From CAVSJJ01 sp963728395 (GTDB taxonomy: Bacteria > Actinomycetota > Actinomycetes > Actinomycetales > Dermatophilaceae), in the NCBI GenBank assembly GCA_963728395.1, contig CAVSJJ010000008.1, positions 496,001-560,000 of the forward strand: DNA of 64,000 bases. Direction: 5' to 3'. The translations under genes and the position numbers were made by a program. Under the pieces are notes generated by a model. It saw only the letters and a list, made by a program, of their open reading frames with translations. It was not told the origin of the DNA and did no database searches. Positions 1-8,484 of this stretch are shown here, piece by piece; positions within the stretch are counted from its first letter, which is position 1, and each line of letters opens with the position of its first letter.

Positions 1-2
1 AG

Positions 3-917
3 GGTCGCAGCCTCGGTGACCCCGAAACGATCCACTTCGGCCTCATCCCGCGCAGCCACCGCGGCATCGTCGCGATCAACGAGCTGCCCGACCTCGCCGA
101 GCGGATCCAGGTGGCGATGCTCAACGTCATGGAGGAGCGCGACATCCAGATCCGCGGGTACGTGCTGCGCCTGCCGCTCGATGTCCTCGTCGTCGCCAGC
201 GCGAACCCGGAGGACTACACGAACCGCGGCCGGATCATCACCCCGCTCAAGGACCGCTTCGGCGCCGAGATCCGCACCCACTATCCGGTCGAGCTGACCG
301 ACGAGGTCGCCGTCATCCGGCAGGAGGCCCACCTCGTCGCCGACGTCCCCGACCACCTCATCGAGATCCTGGCCCGGTTCACCCGCGCCCTGCGCGAGTC
401 CAACGCCGTCGACCAGCGCTCCGGGGTCAGCGCCCGGTTCGCCATCGCCGGCGCCGAGACGATCGCCGCCGCGGCGCTCCACCGCGCGACGACGATGGGT
501 GAGGACGAGGCGGTCGCGCGGGTCGTCGACCTCGAGACGGCCGTCGACGTCCTCGGGGGGAAGGTCGAGTTCGAGACCGGCGAGGAGGGCCGCGAGCGCG
601 CGGTCCTCGACCACCTGCTGCGCACGGCGACGGCCGAGACCGTCCGCGAGGCCTTCCGCGGCATCGACTTCCGGCTGCTCGTCGAGGCGATCGAGAACGG
701 GGCCCTCGTCACGACCGGCGAGCGGGTCACCGCGCGCGACGTCCTCCTCGGTCTGCCCGTGCTCGGCGAGTCCGAGCTCTACGACGAGGTGACCGACCGG
801 CTCGGTGCGGGGAACGACGGCGAGCGGGCCTGCGCCATCGAGCTCGCCCTCGAGGGCCTCTTCCTCGCCAAGAAGATCGGCAAGGAGAGCGGGGGCGGGG
901 AGACGATCTACGGATGA
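3..917 (+). CDS. AAA+ ATPase of the MoxR / Mg-chelatase ChlI type (5' partial)
   Basis: The frame is open from the left edge, so the N-terminus with the Walker A motif is missing; 304 residues are visible. They show the later AAA+ elements: a Walker B-like segment (IVAINELPDL), the LNVMEER loop, a sensor-1 stretch (VVASANPEDYTNRG) and an arginine-finger region (ITPLKDRFGAE). Sensor 1 and the arginine finger are typical of the ChlI/MoxR group. Its stop overlaps the ATG of the next gene by four bases (ATGA), and that gene encodes a VWA protein. An AAA+ ATPase paired with a VWA protein is the layout of Rv0958/Rv0959 and of MoxR-type chaperone systems. The substrate is unknown. There is no sign of a tetrapyrrole pathway, so a true magnesium chelatase role is unlikely. 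Confidence 0.85.
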   Translation, partial: GRSLGDPETIHFGLIPRSHRGIVAINELPDLAERIQVAMLNVMEERDIQIRGYVLRLPLDVLVVASANPEDYTNRGRIITPLKDRFGAEIRTHYPVELTDEVAVIRQEAHLVADVPDHLIEILARFTRALRESNAVDQRSGVSARFAIAGAETIAAAALHRATTMGEDEAVARVVDLETAVDVLGGKVEFETGEEGRERAVLDHLLRTATAETVREAFRGIDFRLLVEAIENGALVTTGERVTARDVLLGLPVLGESELYDEVTDRLGAGNDGERACAIELALEGLFLAKKIGKESGGGETIYG

Positions 918-2941
918 GCCGCCCGGAGCACCGCACCCGCTACGGCCGGTATGCCGGCGGCGACCCCCTGGCGCCCCCGGTCGACCTCGCCGTGGCGCTC
1001 GACGCCATCGGCGAGGACGTCATGGCCGGCTACAGCCCCGAACGGGCGATGCGCGAGTACCTCCGGCGCGGCGGCCGCAGCCAGACCGGGCTGGACGACC
1101 TCGCCGCCCGGGTCGCCGCCCGGCGCCGCGAGCTGCTCCAGCAGCACCGCCTCGACGGGACGATGGAGCAGGTCCGCGAACTGCTCGACCGGGCCGTCCT
1201 CGCGGAGCGCAAGCAGCTGGCCCGCGACCTCGATGACGACGCCCGGTTCAGCGAGATGCGCCTGGAGAACCTCGCGCCGTCGACCGCACGGGCCGTCACC
1301 GAGCTGGGCGACTACGACTGGCGCAGTGCGGACGCGCGCGCGGCATACGAGCAGATCAAGGACCTGCTCGGGCGGGAGATGCTCGACCAGCGGTTCGCGG
1401 GGATGAAGCAGGCCCTCGAGAACGCCACCGAGCAGGACCGCGCCGCCGTCGGCGAGATGCTCGGCGATCTCAACGACCTTCTCGAGAAGCACGCCCGGGG
1501 CGAGGACACCGCCGAGGACTTCCAGGAGTTCATGGACAGGCACGGCGACTTCTTCCCCGAGAAGCCCCGCACCGTCGACGAGCTCATCGACTCCCTCTCC
1601 GCCCGGGCCGCGGCGGCACAGCGGATGCTCAACTCGATGTCCGAGGAGCAGCGCCGGGAGCTGATGGAGCTGTCCGCCCAGGCCTTCGGATCGCCGAGCC
1701 TGATGGAGTCTCTCGCCCGGCTCGACACGAACCTGAAGGGGCTGCGCCCCGGCGAGGACTGGTCGGGCTCCGAGCGGTTCCAGGGTGAGCAGGGGCTCGG
1801 GCTCGGCGACGGGACCGGGGTCCTGCAGGACCTCGGGGAGCTCGACGCCCTGTCCGAGCAGCTGTCCCAGTCCTACAACGGTGCCCGCATGGAGGACATC
1901 GACCTCGACGCCCTCGCCCGCCAGGTCGGTCAGGACGCGGCGGTCGACGCCCGGACCCTCGCCGAGCTCGAGCGGGCCCTGCGCGACTCCGGATACCTCA
2001 GGCGCGGCACCGACGGCCAGCTGCGGCTGTCGCCCAAGGCGATGCGTCGGCTCGGCAAGGGGCTGCTCCGCGACGTCGCGGAACGGATGTCGGGGCGCCA
2101 GGGCCAGCGCGACCTCCGTCAGGCCGGCGCGGCGGGCGAGCTCTCCGGCGCCAGCCGGGAGTGGGCGTTCGGCGACACCGAGCCGTGGGACGTCACCCGG
2201 ACCATCACCAACGCCGTCCGCCGCACGATCGGCGAGGGCGGCGACCCGCGCCGCGGGATGCGGCTGGACGTCCGCGACGTCGAGGTGCACGAGACCGAGG
2301 CGCGGACCCAGGCCGCCGTCGCCCTCCTCGTCGACACGTCCTTCTCGATGGCGATGGACGGCCGGTGGGTGCCGATGAAGCGGACCGCTCTCGCGCTGCA
2401 CACGCTCGTCCGGAGCCGGTTCCGCGGCGACCACCTGCAGCTCATCTCGTTCGGGCGGCAGGCCCAGGTCATGGACATCGAGGAGCTCACCGCCCTCGAT
2501 GCGATGTGGGACAAGGGCACCAACCTCCACCACGGGCTGCTCCTGGCCAACCGGTTCTTCCGGCGGCACTCCTCCGCCCAGCCCGTGCTCCTCGTCGTCA
2601 CGGACGGCGAGCCGACGTCGCACCTCGAGCCCGACGGCGAGGTCTTCTTCTCCTATCCCCCGCATCCGCTGACCATCGCGTATGCCGTCCGCGAGCTCGA
2701 GACCGCGGGTCGGCTCGGTGCCCAGACGACGTTCTTCCGGCTCGGTGAGGATCCCGGCCTGGCCCGCTTCGTCGACTCGATGGCCCAGCGGGTGCAGGGC
2801 CGGGTCGTGGCGCCGGAGCTCGATGACCTGGGCGCCGCCGTCGTCGGGTCCTACCTCGGCGGCCGCGGGCCCGCGGCATACCGAGGGTACGGCGACTACG
2901 GCGACTGGTTCGGCGGGCGCGGCTTCTGGGTCGGGGACTAG
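914..2941 (+). CDS. VWA-domain protein, partner of the upstream AAA+ ATPase
   Basis: A 675-residue cytoplasmic protein with no signal peptide. The first ~450 residues are charged and helical. A von Willebrand A domain follows with a metal-ion (MIDAS) site: DTSFS near residue 474 matches DxSxS, and VTDGE near residue 562 supplies the later acidic position. Length and arrangement match Rv0959-type proteins. The ATG overlaps the stop of the ATPase gene, implying coupled translation and a complex of the two, as in MoxR/VWA chaperone pairs. The stop TAG shares a CTAG palindrome (2938-2941) with the stop of the convergent gene, so no untranslated spacer separates them. Confidence 0.88.
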   Translation: MSRPEHRTRYGRYAGGDPLAPPVDLAVALDAIGEDVMAGYSPERAMREYLRRGGRSQTGLDDLAARVAARRRELLQQHRLDGTMEQVRELLDRAVLAERKQLARDLDDDARFSEMRLENLAPSTARAVTELGDYDWRSADARAAYEQIKDLLGREMLDQRFAGMKQALENATEQDRAAVGEMLGDLNDLLEKHARGEDTAEDFQEFMDRHGDFFPEKPRTVDELIDSLSARAAAAQRMLNSMSEEQRRELMELSAQAFGSPSLMESLARLDTNLKGLRPGEDWSGSERFQGEQGLGLGDGTGVLQDLGELDALSEQLSQSYNGARMEDIDLDALARQVGQDAAVDARTLAELERALRDSGYLRRGTDGQLRLSPKAMRRLGKGLLRDVAERMSGRQGQRDLRQAGAAGELSGASREWAFGDTEPWDVTRTITNAVRRTIGEGGDPRRGMRLDVRDVEVHETEARTQAAVALLVDTSFSMAMDGRWVPMKRTALALHTLVRSRFRGDHLQLISFGRQAQVMDIEELTALDAMWDKGTNLHHGLLLANRFFRRHSSAQPVLLVVTDGEPTSHLEPDGEVFFSYPPHPLTIAYAVRELETAGRLGAQTTFFRLGEDPGLARFVDSMAQRVQGRVVAPELDDLGAAVVGSYLGGRGPAAYRGYGDYGDWFGGRGFWVGD

Positions 2942-5900
2942 CCCGGCGGCACCGGCTCCCAGTACCCGCTCACGTCGGCGACGAGGTTCGTCGTCGAGCT
3001 CGTGTAGATCGTCACGTACCCGCCGGAGCCGACCTTCGCGACGACCGAGTTGGCGATGGTCCGGCGCCTGGTGAAGTTGAGGTTGGACGCCGTGGGGCGG
3101 CTCGCCCCGCCCGGGTACACGGTGAGATGCCCCCCCTGGTCGGGGACGACGGCCGCGACGTTGAGCATGACCGTCGTCGCCGTGCCGGGGACCCCGCCCC
3201 GCCCGGTGACCTTGACCGTGACGGCGTGGCGACCGGCGACCTTCGCCTTCACCCCCCCGTTGCCGGTGCGGGTGTCGAGCAGCCGGGCCGGGTTGAGCGC
3301 ATGGTAGTCACCGTGGGCCGGGACCCAGCCGACCACGTCGGCGACGAGGTGAGCGGTCGTCGACGTGTAGAGGTTGACCTTGCCGGTCGCGCCGACCTTG
3401 GCGAGGACGAGACCGGCGATCGTCCGTCCCTTCGTGACGTTGATGTTCGAGGCCGTCGGCCGCGGCGTCCCGTCCGGGTAGACGGTGACGTACCCCCCCG
3501 GCGAGGGCTGGGTAACGGTGACGGCGACGGCGACGGCGTCGTCGGGCACCCCAGCGAGCTCGGTCACCTTGAGCGAGACCTGCGTGCCGGTCCCGACCTT
3601 CCCGGCGCTCGCGCCCAGCCCCTCGCGGGTGTCGAGGATCCGGGACGGCGCCAGCGACGTGTAGGCGGCCCCGGTGGGGTAGTACCCCTCGACGTCGGCG
3701 ATGAGATGAGTGCTCTGGCGGACGTAGAGCGCCACCTGCCCGCCCGCCCCCACCTTGGCGATGACCTGGTTGGCGATCGTCGTGTTCTTGACGTAGTTCA
3801 GGCTCGAGGCCGTCGGGCGGACCGCGCCCGAGGGATAGGCCGTGACGTAGCCGCCGGCGGGCGCGTCGGTCACGGTGAGGTTGAGGACGACGGCATCCAC
3901 CCCATCGGCCGGCACGCCCCCGCGGCCGGCCACCTTCAGCTGGAGGGTGCCGCCGCTGGGGACCCGGCTCCTCGGCGCACCGTTGCCGATGCGGGTGTCG
4001 AGGATCCGTGACGGAGTCATCGACACATAGCCCGGCGATGTGGCCGTCACGGTGATCGTGCCGGTCAGCGTCGTCGACAACCCGTCGACGTCGACGGCCG
4101 GACCGTCCGCGTCGCTGGCGGTGAGGGTCCAGTGGTAGGTCCCGGTCGGGGCGAGCGACCCGCCCGGGACCGTCCCGTCCCAGGCCACGACCGCCTCGCC
4201 CTGGGCGGCATACCGGTCCGCGCAGGGCAGGGTCGCGACGCTCGCCCCGCCCGCCGCGGTGATGGAGACCTGGCACGACGTGAGCGGTTCGGTGAAGACC
4301 CACTCACCCTGCCAGGACCCGAGCGAGTCGGCGTAGCTCGTCGGGGCGACGGGGTTCCCCTCGTGACGCGGGACGAGGTGCTGGTCCGGCATCGGCGACA
4401 CCTTGGGTTCCCGGGTCCCACGGTCGACCCAGGCCAGGCCGACCTCCCCGAGGACGGGATGGTCGGCGCCGTCGACGGTCCGGACGACATCGCCCGTCGA
4501 CGCGTCGTACACCTGCGCGGAGAGCACCCGGTCGACGGCGACGAGCGAGCCGTAGACGGTGGGCTCGGTCACCGGGTAGGTCGGGTCGGTCAGCGCCGCC
4601 TGGGTGACCGTCCCGGTGCGCAGGTCCTTCCATCCGGCGCCGTGCGTCGTCGAGGCCGACTGCTTCGTCCAGGTCCAGGCGAGCAGGTCCCCCTCGAGGG
4701 CCAGCTCGTCGAACTCGCCGCCGCTCGGGACCCCCGCCTCGCTCGCCGTGATCGTCTGCGTCGTCGCGCCGGTGCGCGCGTCGAGGACGGCGATGGACCC
4801 GGACGATGCGACGATGCCGGCCGCCCGCTCCCCCCACATGACGGTGGCGGACCCGCCGGAGACGGTGAGACCCGAGACGAGGTCGACGATGTGGGTCGAG
4901 GTCGTCGTCAGGCCGGGGACGTCGAGGATCCGGTGCCCCGAGAAGGCGATCGGGCTGCCCTGGGTCGACAACCCGGTCACCGTCGTCCCGTCGGTGACCT
5001 GGAGGCGCTCGGCGTCGATGTCGGCCCACGCAGTGCGCCGTCCATCGGCCACCAGGTCGCCGCCGAGGGTCGCGTTGGTTCCGAGCCCGGTCTCCTGACC
5101 CTTGGTGAGTGCGCTCGTCCCGGTCACCGGCGCCGACCACACCGGGGACGTCGTCTGCCGGTCGTCGGCCCACACGGCACGGCCGGCCGAGAGGGACAGG
5201 GCGCTCGCGGAGAGCGACCCGCCGGTCGGGGCCCACACGTAGCTCACCGCCGCGCCCGTAACGGCGTACACACCGCCGCCGGCGCCACCGTAGGCCGCCA
5301 CGCCGAAGCCGCCGGCCGCCGGCCAGGCCAACCACGGCGACCAGGCGCCGGGCTGGGTCGGCGTCGAGGTCACTCCGGCATCGCTGCGGACGCGCAGTGT
5401 CACCTGCCTGGTCGTCAGGCTCGCGACGGCGTATGCCGTGCTCGAGGGCCCGATGGCCGCCGTCGTGACGGTGCCCGCGGAGTTGAGGACCGTGGCGGGC
5501 TGGCCGACCGTCTGCCGCATCGTCCTGCCGCCGAGGAGGGAGAGGTTCTCGTCGTAGGTGTCCTGGCCGTACACGACGGTCTGGCCGGAGATGGCGACCG
5601 GGTGGAGCTCGACGTAGCCGGCGTCGTCGGCGAGCCGGGTGAAGCCGCCACCGAAGCTGCCGACGATGACGGAGGAGCCGGATGCGTTGAATGCGGTCAC
5701 GGCATACCCGGCGGTGTCGCACGTGTACCAGTGGGACCCGAGGAAGGGTGATGCCGTGGTGTCCGTCGGGTCGGGGATCGAGGCGATGAGGTCGTCGTCG
5801 GAGCCGGACGTGTAGCGGCGGTGGACCTCGGCGACGGCGGTCCCGTCCGAGGTCGCGTCCTCGGTCTCGAGCCAGCCGTCGGGGGTCGCGCCGAGGAGGA

Positions 5901-6270
5901 ACCGGCCGGTGCTCACCTGAGCGTGCCCGGTCGCCCCGGTGGAGACGTCGGTCCACGTGAAGGGCTCGTTGTCGAGGGGGAAGGCCGAGATGACGAGGTC
6001 TCCGCACGCGGAGGTGAGGTAGCTGCTGGCGAGGGAGAAGGTCGAGGGAGAGCCGGCGTCGGAGACGATGACGGAGGCACCGGACGAGGACTCGAAGACC
6101 GTTCCCAGGCCCGTGTGGACGAGCGGCGCGTACGCGAGATGGTAGGCGGAGGGGCCGGAGGCCAGGGTGAGCGTTCCGGACGGGTCGGCAGCGTGGGCGG
6201 GGGCAATGCCGGACACGGCGATGCCGACGGCGGCCGCGCCCGCGACGAGACGGGCGGTGCGCAGGGACAT
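2938..6270 (-). CDS. Secreted protein with three C-terminal ~120-residue repeats
   Basis: The start is the ATG at 6270, which follows a GAGAGG ribosome site and opens a signal peptide (MSLRTARLVAGAAAVGIAVS, cleavage near AHA-ADP). An in-frame ATG at 6366 would bury the signal. The mature protein is about 1080 residues. The first ~640 residues are rich in short beta-strand-like units, perhaps a propeller. A FlgD-like Ig segment follows (around PTGTYHWTLTASDADG). Three homologous repeats come last, near residues 745-865, 865-985 and 985-1110. Each opens with S/N-P-x-R-I/L-L-DTR, has RPTAS(N/S) midway and ends in H/N-LxADVxGY/W. Such repeats occur in exported actinobacterial proteins. No enzyme motif was recognised; adhesion or cell-surface display is a guess. 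Confidence 0.8.
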   Translation of the reverse strand: MSLRTARLVAGAAAVGIAVSGIAPAHAADPSGTLTLASGPSAYHLAYAPLVHTGLGTVFESSSGASVIVSDAGSPSTFSLASSYLTSACGDLVISAFPLDNEPFTWTDVSTGATGHAQVSTGRFLLGATPDGWLETEDATSDGTAVAEVHRRYTSGSDDDLIASIPDPTDTTASPFLGSHWYTCDTAGYAVTAFNASGSSVIVGSFGGGFTRLADDAGYVELHPVAISGQTVVYGQDTYDENLSLLGGRTMRQTVGQPATVLNSAGTVTTAAIGPSSTAYAVASLTTRQVTLRVRSDAGVTSTPTQPGAWSPWLAWPAAGGFGVAAYGGAGGGVYAVTGAAVSYVWAPTGGSLSASALSLSAGRAVWADDRQTTSPVWSAPVTGTSALTKGQETGLGTNATLGGDLVADGRRTAWADIDAERLQVTDGTTVTGLSTQGSPIAFSGHRILDVPGLTTTSTHIVDLVSGLTVSGGSATVMWGERAAGIVASSGSIAVLDARTGATTQTITASEAGVPSGGEFDELALEGDLLAWTWTKQSASTTHGAGWKDLRTGTVTQAALTDPTYPVTEPTVYGSLVAVDRVLSAQVYDASTGDVVRTVDGADHPVLGEVGLAWVDRGTREPKVSPMPDQHLVPRHEGNPVAPTSYADSLGSWQGEWVFTEPLTSCQVSITAAGGASVATLPCADRYAAQGEAVVAWDGTVPGGSLAPTGTYHWTLTASDADGPAVDVDGLSTTLTGTITVTATSPGYVSMTPSRILDTRIGNGAPRSRVPSGGTLQLKVAGRGGVPADGVDAVVLNLTVTDAPAGGYVTAYPSGAVRPTASSLNYVKNTTIANQVIAKVGAGGQVALYVRQSTHLIADVEGYYPTGAAYTSLAPSRILDTREGLGASAGKVGTGTQVSLKVTELAGVPDDAVAVAVTVTQPSPGGYVTVYPDGTPRPTASNINVTKGRTIAGLVLAKVGATGKVNLYTSTTAHLVADVVGWVPAHGDYHALNPARLLDTRTGNGGVKAKVAGRHAVTVKVTGRGGVPGTATTVMLNVAAVVPDQGGHLTVYPGGASRPTASNLNFTRRRTIANSVVAKVGSGGYVTIYTSSTTNLVADVSGYWEPVPPG

Positions 6271-6429
6271 GGGACCTCTCGCTGGGGCAGGCGACGGCGC
6301 CGGTCGCGCGGCGCCTGCCCAGATACTGCCGCACCGCCCGGTCCCCAGGAGCCACTTTGGCCGCAAGAGGACCGTTCGGCCGACCCGCGTCCGGATCGGC
6401 CCGAGCAGGCCTCCCCGCCGGCCCCCCGG

Positions 6430-6516
6430 CTACTGCACGATCGCGACGAGAGCCACGGCGAGGAGCAGGGCACCGAGGACGCCGAGGGTCATCCAGCGGC
6501 GGAACCGGGGGGTCAT
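6430..6516 (-). CDS. Putative 28-residue single-span membrane peptide
   Basis: A 28-codon frame whose ATG (6516) overlaps the TGA of the MFS gene in the ATGA manner, so it would be translated by coupling. The product starts with a basic stretch (MTPRFRRW) followed by an uninterrupted hydrophobic helix (LGVLGALLLAVALVAIV), the positive-inside pattern of a small membrane protein. It is the third cistron of a MarR-MFS operon, and small membrane peptides can modulate transporters. No family was recognised. A chance hydrophobic frame cannot be excluded, but the overlap, charge pattern and clean stop argue for a real gene. Confidence 0.5.
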   Translation of the reverse strand: MTPRFRRWMTLGVLGALLLAVALVAIVQ

Positions 6517-7811
6517 CGGGCCGCCTCCGGCGTCGGCACGGTGACGTCGTCCCGGGCCGGTCGCGTCGTCAGCGCCCACCGGTAGCGGTCGGTTCTGGTC
6601 AGGCTCACCCGGACATTGTCCTCGTGGGCGAGCCACCAGGACACCACCACAAGGGTGAGCGCCACGCTGATCGTGCCGATGGCGATCGTCCAGCGCGGCC
6701 CCCAGACGTGGGCGACCCAGCCGATGAGCGGGGCGCCGACCGGCGTTCCGCCGATGAAGATCGCCGCATAGAGGGCCATGACCCGCCCCCGCATGACGGG
6801 GTCGACGCGGGTCTGGATCATCGCGTTGGCGGTCGTCATGGCCGTGAGGGCACTCAGCCCCACGGGGATGAGCGCGAGCGCGAAGACGGGGTAGGTGGGC
6901 GCCAGCGAGGCGAGGGCGGTCGCGACGCTGAACCCGGCGAGTGCGCCGAAGAGCAGCCGGAGCCGGAGCACCCGGCGCCGGGCGGCGAGAAGCGCGCCGG
7001 ACAGCGAGCCGATGGCCATGATCGAACCCAGCAGCCCGAACTCACCGGGCCCCTTGTGGAAGACGGTCGTCGCCATGAGGGCGTTGGTGATCTGGAAGTT
7101 CATCCCGAACGTCCCGAGAACGAACGCGAGGAGGAGGATGACCTGCAGGTCGCGCCGGCCCCGGACGTAGCGCAGCCCCTCCCGGACCCCGCCGCGCCCC
7201 CGGGCCCGTGGCGCCGGGCGCAGCTCGCCCGGCCGCAGGAGCACGAGCGCCCCGAGGACGAACACGAAGCTCGCGGCATTGAGCAGCAGGGCCGGCCCGG
7301 TGCCCCACCAGGCGATGACGAGGCCGGCGATGCCCGGCCCGATGAGCCGGCCACCGTTGAAGGACGCGCTGTTGAGCGCGACGGCGTTCGGGACCTTGTC
7401 CCTCGGGACCATCTCGGAGACGAAGGCCTGTCGGGCGGGGTTGTCGAGGGCCGTCGCCACCCCCATGAGGAAGGCGAGGGCGTAGACGTGCCACAGCTGC
7501 GCCGTGCCGGTGACGACGAGCAGGCCGAGCGCGAGGCTGTCGACGGCGAGGACGCTCTGGGTGACGAAGAGGATCCGCCGCTTCGGGAAGCGGTCGGCCA
7601 CCGACCCCGCCCAGGGAGCGAGCAGGAGGAAGGGAAGGAACTGCAGCGCGGTGATGTAGCCGAGGTCGCGAGCCGAGTTGGCGGTGAGGACGGTGAGGAC
7701 GAGCCAGTCCTGGGCGACCCGGCCCATCCAGGTGCCCATGTTGGAGAGGAGGCCCCCGGCGGCGTAGATCCGGTAGTTGCGGACGGACAGGGAGGTGAAG
7801 GTCGGGCTCAC
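6513..7811 (-). CDS. MFS transporter (MFS_3 / EntS-like exporter)
   Basis: A 432-residue major facilitator protein with about 12 hydrophobic spans. The N-terminus (FTSLSVRNYRIYAAGGLLSN) is typical of the MFS_3/EntS group, and the signature loop after TM2-3 appears as ADRFPKRRIL. The GTG start at 7811 is chosen because it overlaps the MarR stop (GTGA); upstream frames lie inside the MarR gene. A small membrane peptide is coupled to its 3' end. A MarR gene co-transcribed with an MFS pump usually means efflux induced by a small ligand that releases MarR. The substrate cannot be told from the sequence. Confidence 0.88.
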   Translation of the reverse strand: MSPTFTSLSVRNYRIYAAGGLLSNMGTWMGRVAQDWLVLTVLTANSARDLGYITALQFLPFLLLAPWAGSVADRFPKRRILFVTQSVLAVDSLALGLLVVTGTAQLWHVYALAFLMGVATALDNPARQAFVSEMVPRDKVPNAVALNSASFNGGRLIGPGIAGLVIAWWGTGPALLLNAASFVFVLGALVLLRPGELRPAPRARGRGGVREGLRYVRGRRDLQVILLLAFVLGTFGMNFQITNALMATTVFHKGPGEFGLLGSIMAIGSLSGALLAARRRVLRLRLLFGALAGFSVATALASLAPTYPVFALALIPVGLSALTAMTTANAMIQTRVDPVMRGRVMALYAAIFIGGTPVGAPLIGWVAHVWGPRWTIAIGTISVALTLVVVSWWLAHEDNVRVSLTRTDRYRWALTTRPARDDVTVPTPEAAR

Positions 7812-8245
7812 TCGGCCGCCACCCGGGCCAGGATCGCGGTGGCCCGCCGCAGGGTGTCGAGCTCGTCGGTGTCGAGGTCGCGGATCCGCAGCGCCATCCA
7901 CTGGTCGCGGCGCCGCCGGATCTCGCCCACGGTCGAGCGCCCCTCGTCGGTGAGTGAGACGAGCACCTGACGACCATCACTCGGGTCGTCCTCGCGGCAG
8001 ACGAGGCCGCGCTGGGCGAGGCCGGTGACCGTGCGGGTCATGCTCGGGGCGCTGACCCGCTCGGTCGCCGCGAGGTCGCCGAGGGTACGGGTGCGCTCCT
8101 CGAGCCGGACCAGGACGCTGAACTGGTGCGGCGCGATGTCGTCGGTGCTCTCGAGCCTGATCCGTCGGGTGATCCGCATGCACGCCAGGCGCAGGTCCGT
8201 GGCCAGCGTGCCGAGCGGAGGTCGGCGGGTGCTCTGGTGGGGCAA
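7808..8245 (-). CDS. MarR-family transcriptional regulator
   Basis: A 145-residue winged-helix protein of usual MarR length. The central recognition segment (LGDLAATERVSAPSMTRTVT) and the wing (REDDPSDGRQVLVSLTDEG) are canonical. The ATG at 8245 has a GAGGAG ribosome site. It is the first gene of the MarR-MFS-peptide operon and probably represses it. An imperfect TTA(N7)TAA dyad at 8284-8296 lies about 40 bases upstream and could be its operator. Confidence 0.92.
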   Translation of the reverse strand: MPHQSTRRPPLGTLATDLRLACMRITRRIRLESTDDIAPHQFSVLVRLEERTRTLGDLAATERVSAPSMTRTVTGLAQRGLVCREDDPSDGRQVLVSLTDEGRSTVGEIRRRRDQWMALRIRDLDTDELDTLRRATAILARVAAE

Positions 8246-8283
8246 GGGGTCTCCTCGGGGTCGGGTCCGGAGACGACAACTCC

Positions 8284-8296
8284 TTACCTCGGCTAA
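8284..8296 (-). promoter_or_regulatory. Candidate MarR operator
   Basis: TTACCTCGGCTAA is an AT-richer dyad (TTA-N7-TAA, inner C/G mismatch) inside otherwise GC-rich DNA, 39-51 bases before the MarR start. Position and shape suit an autoregulatory MarR site, but binding is inferred. Confidence 0.35.
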
Positions 8297-8352
8297 CTAT
8301 TCCCCCGGGCGAGCGTCGCGTCCACTCCGCGCCGTCGCCCCCGCCCCGCCAC

Positions 8353-8388
8353 CCGGCACGAACCTCTGCTAGCAGAGCTTCCTGCCGG
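8353..8388. repeat. 36-bp near-perfect palindrome
   Basis: The core CTCTGCTAGCAGAG (8364-8377) is a perfect 14-bp palindrome. Flanking arms CCGGCA (8353-8358) and TGCCGG (8383-8388) are centred on exactly the same point. Of 18 base pairs only two mismatch. It lies between the purine permease terminator and the MarR promoter. It could be a dimeric repressor operator, a cruciform, or a second terminator hairpin with a GCTAGC apex. Confidence 0.6.
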
Positions 8389-8446
8389 ACGGGCACGGTG
8401 CAACACCCCCGTTCTGCAGCAGCCTGTCCGTATGCCGCCCGGGTCG

Positions 8447-8478
8447 CCGGCCGCCCGGCCCCGCCGCCGGGCGGCCGG
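8447..8478 (-). terminator. Hairpin terminator of the purine permease gene
   Basis: A perfect 13-bp inverted repeat, CCGGCCGCCCGGC and its complement, with a 6-base loop, placed 6 bases past the permease stop. There is no U-tract, as is usual in actinobacteria. Confidence 0.7.
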
Positions 8479-8484
8479 GCGCGG

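Noticed and set aside
4132..5751. A 539-residue plus-strand frame inside the secreted-repeat gene
   Set aside because: Arg/Gly-rich shadow with no start signal; the minus strand has a signal peptide and conserved repeats.
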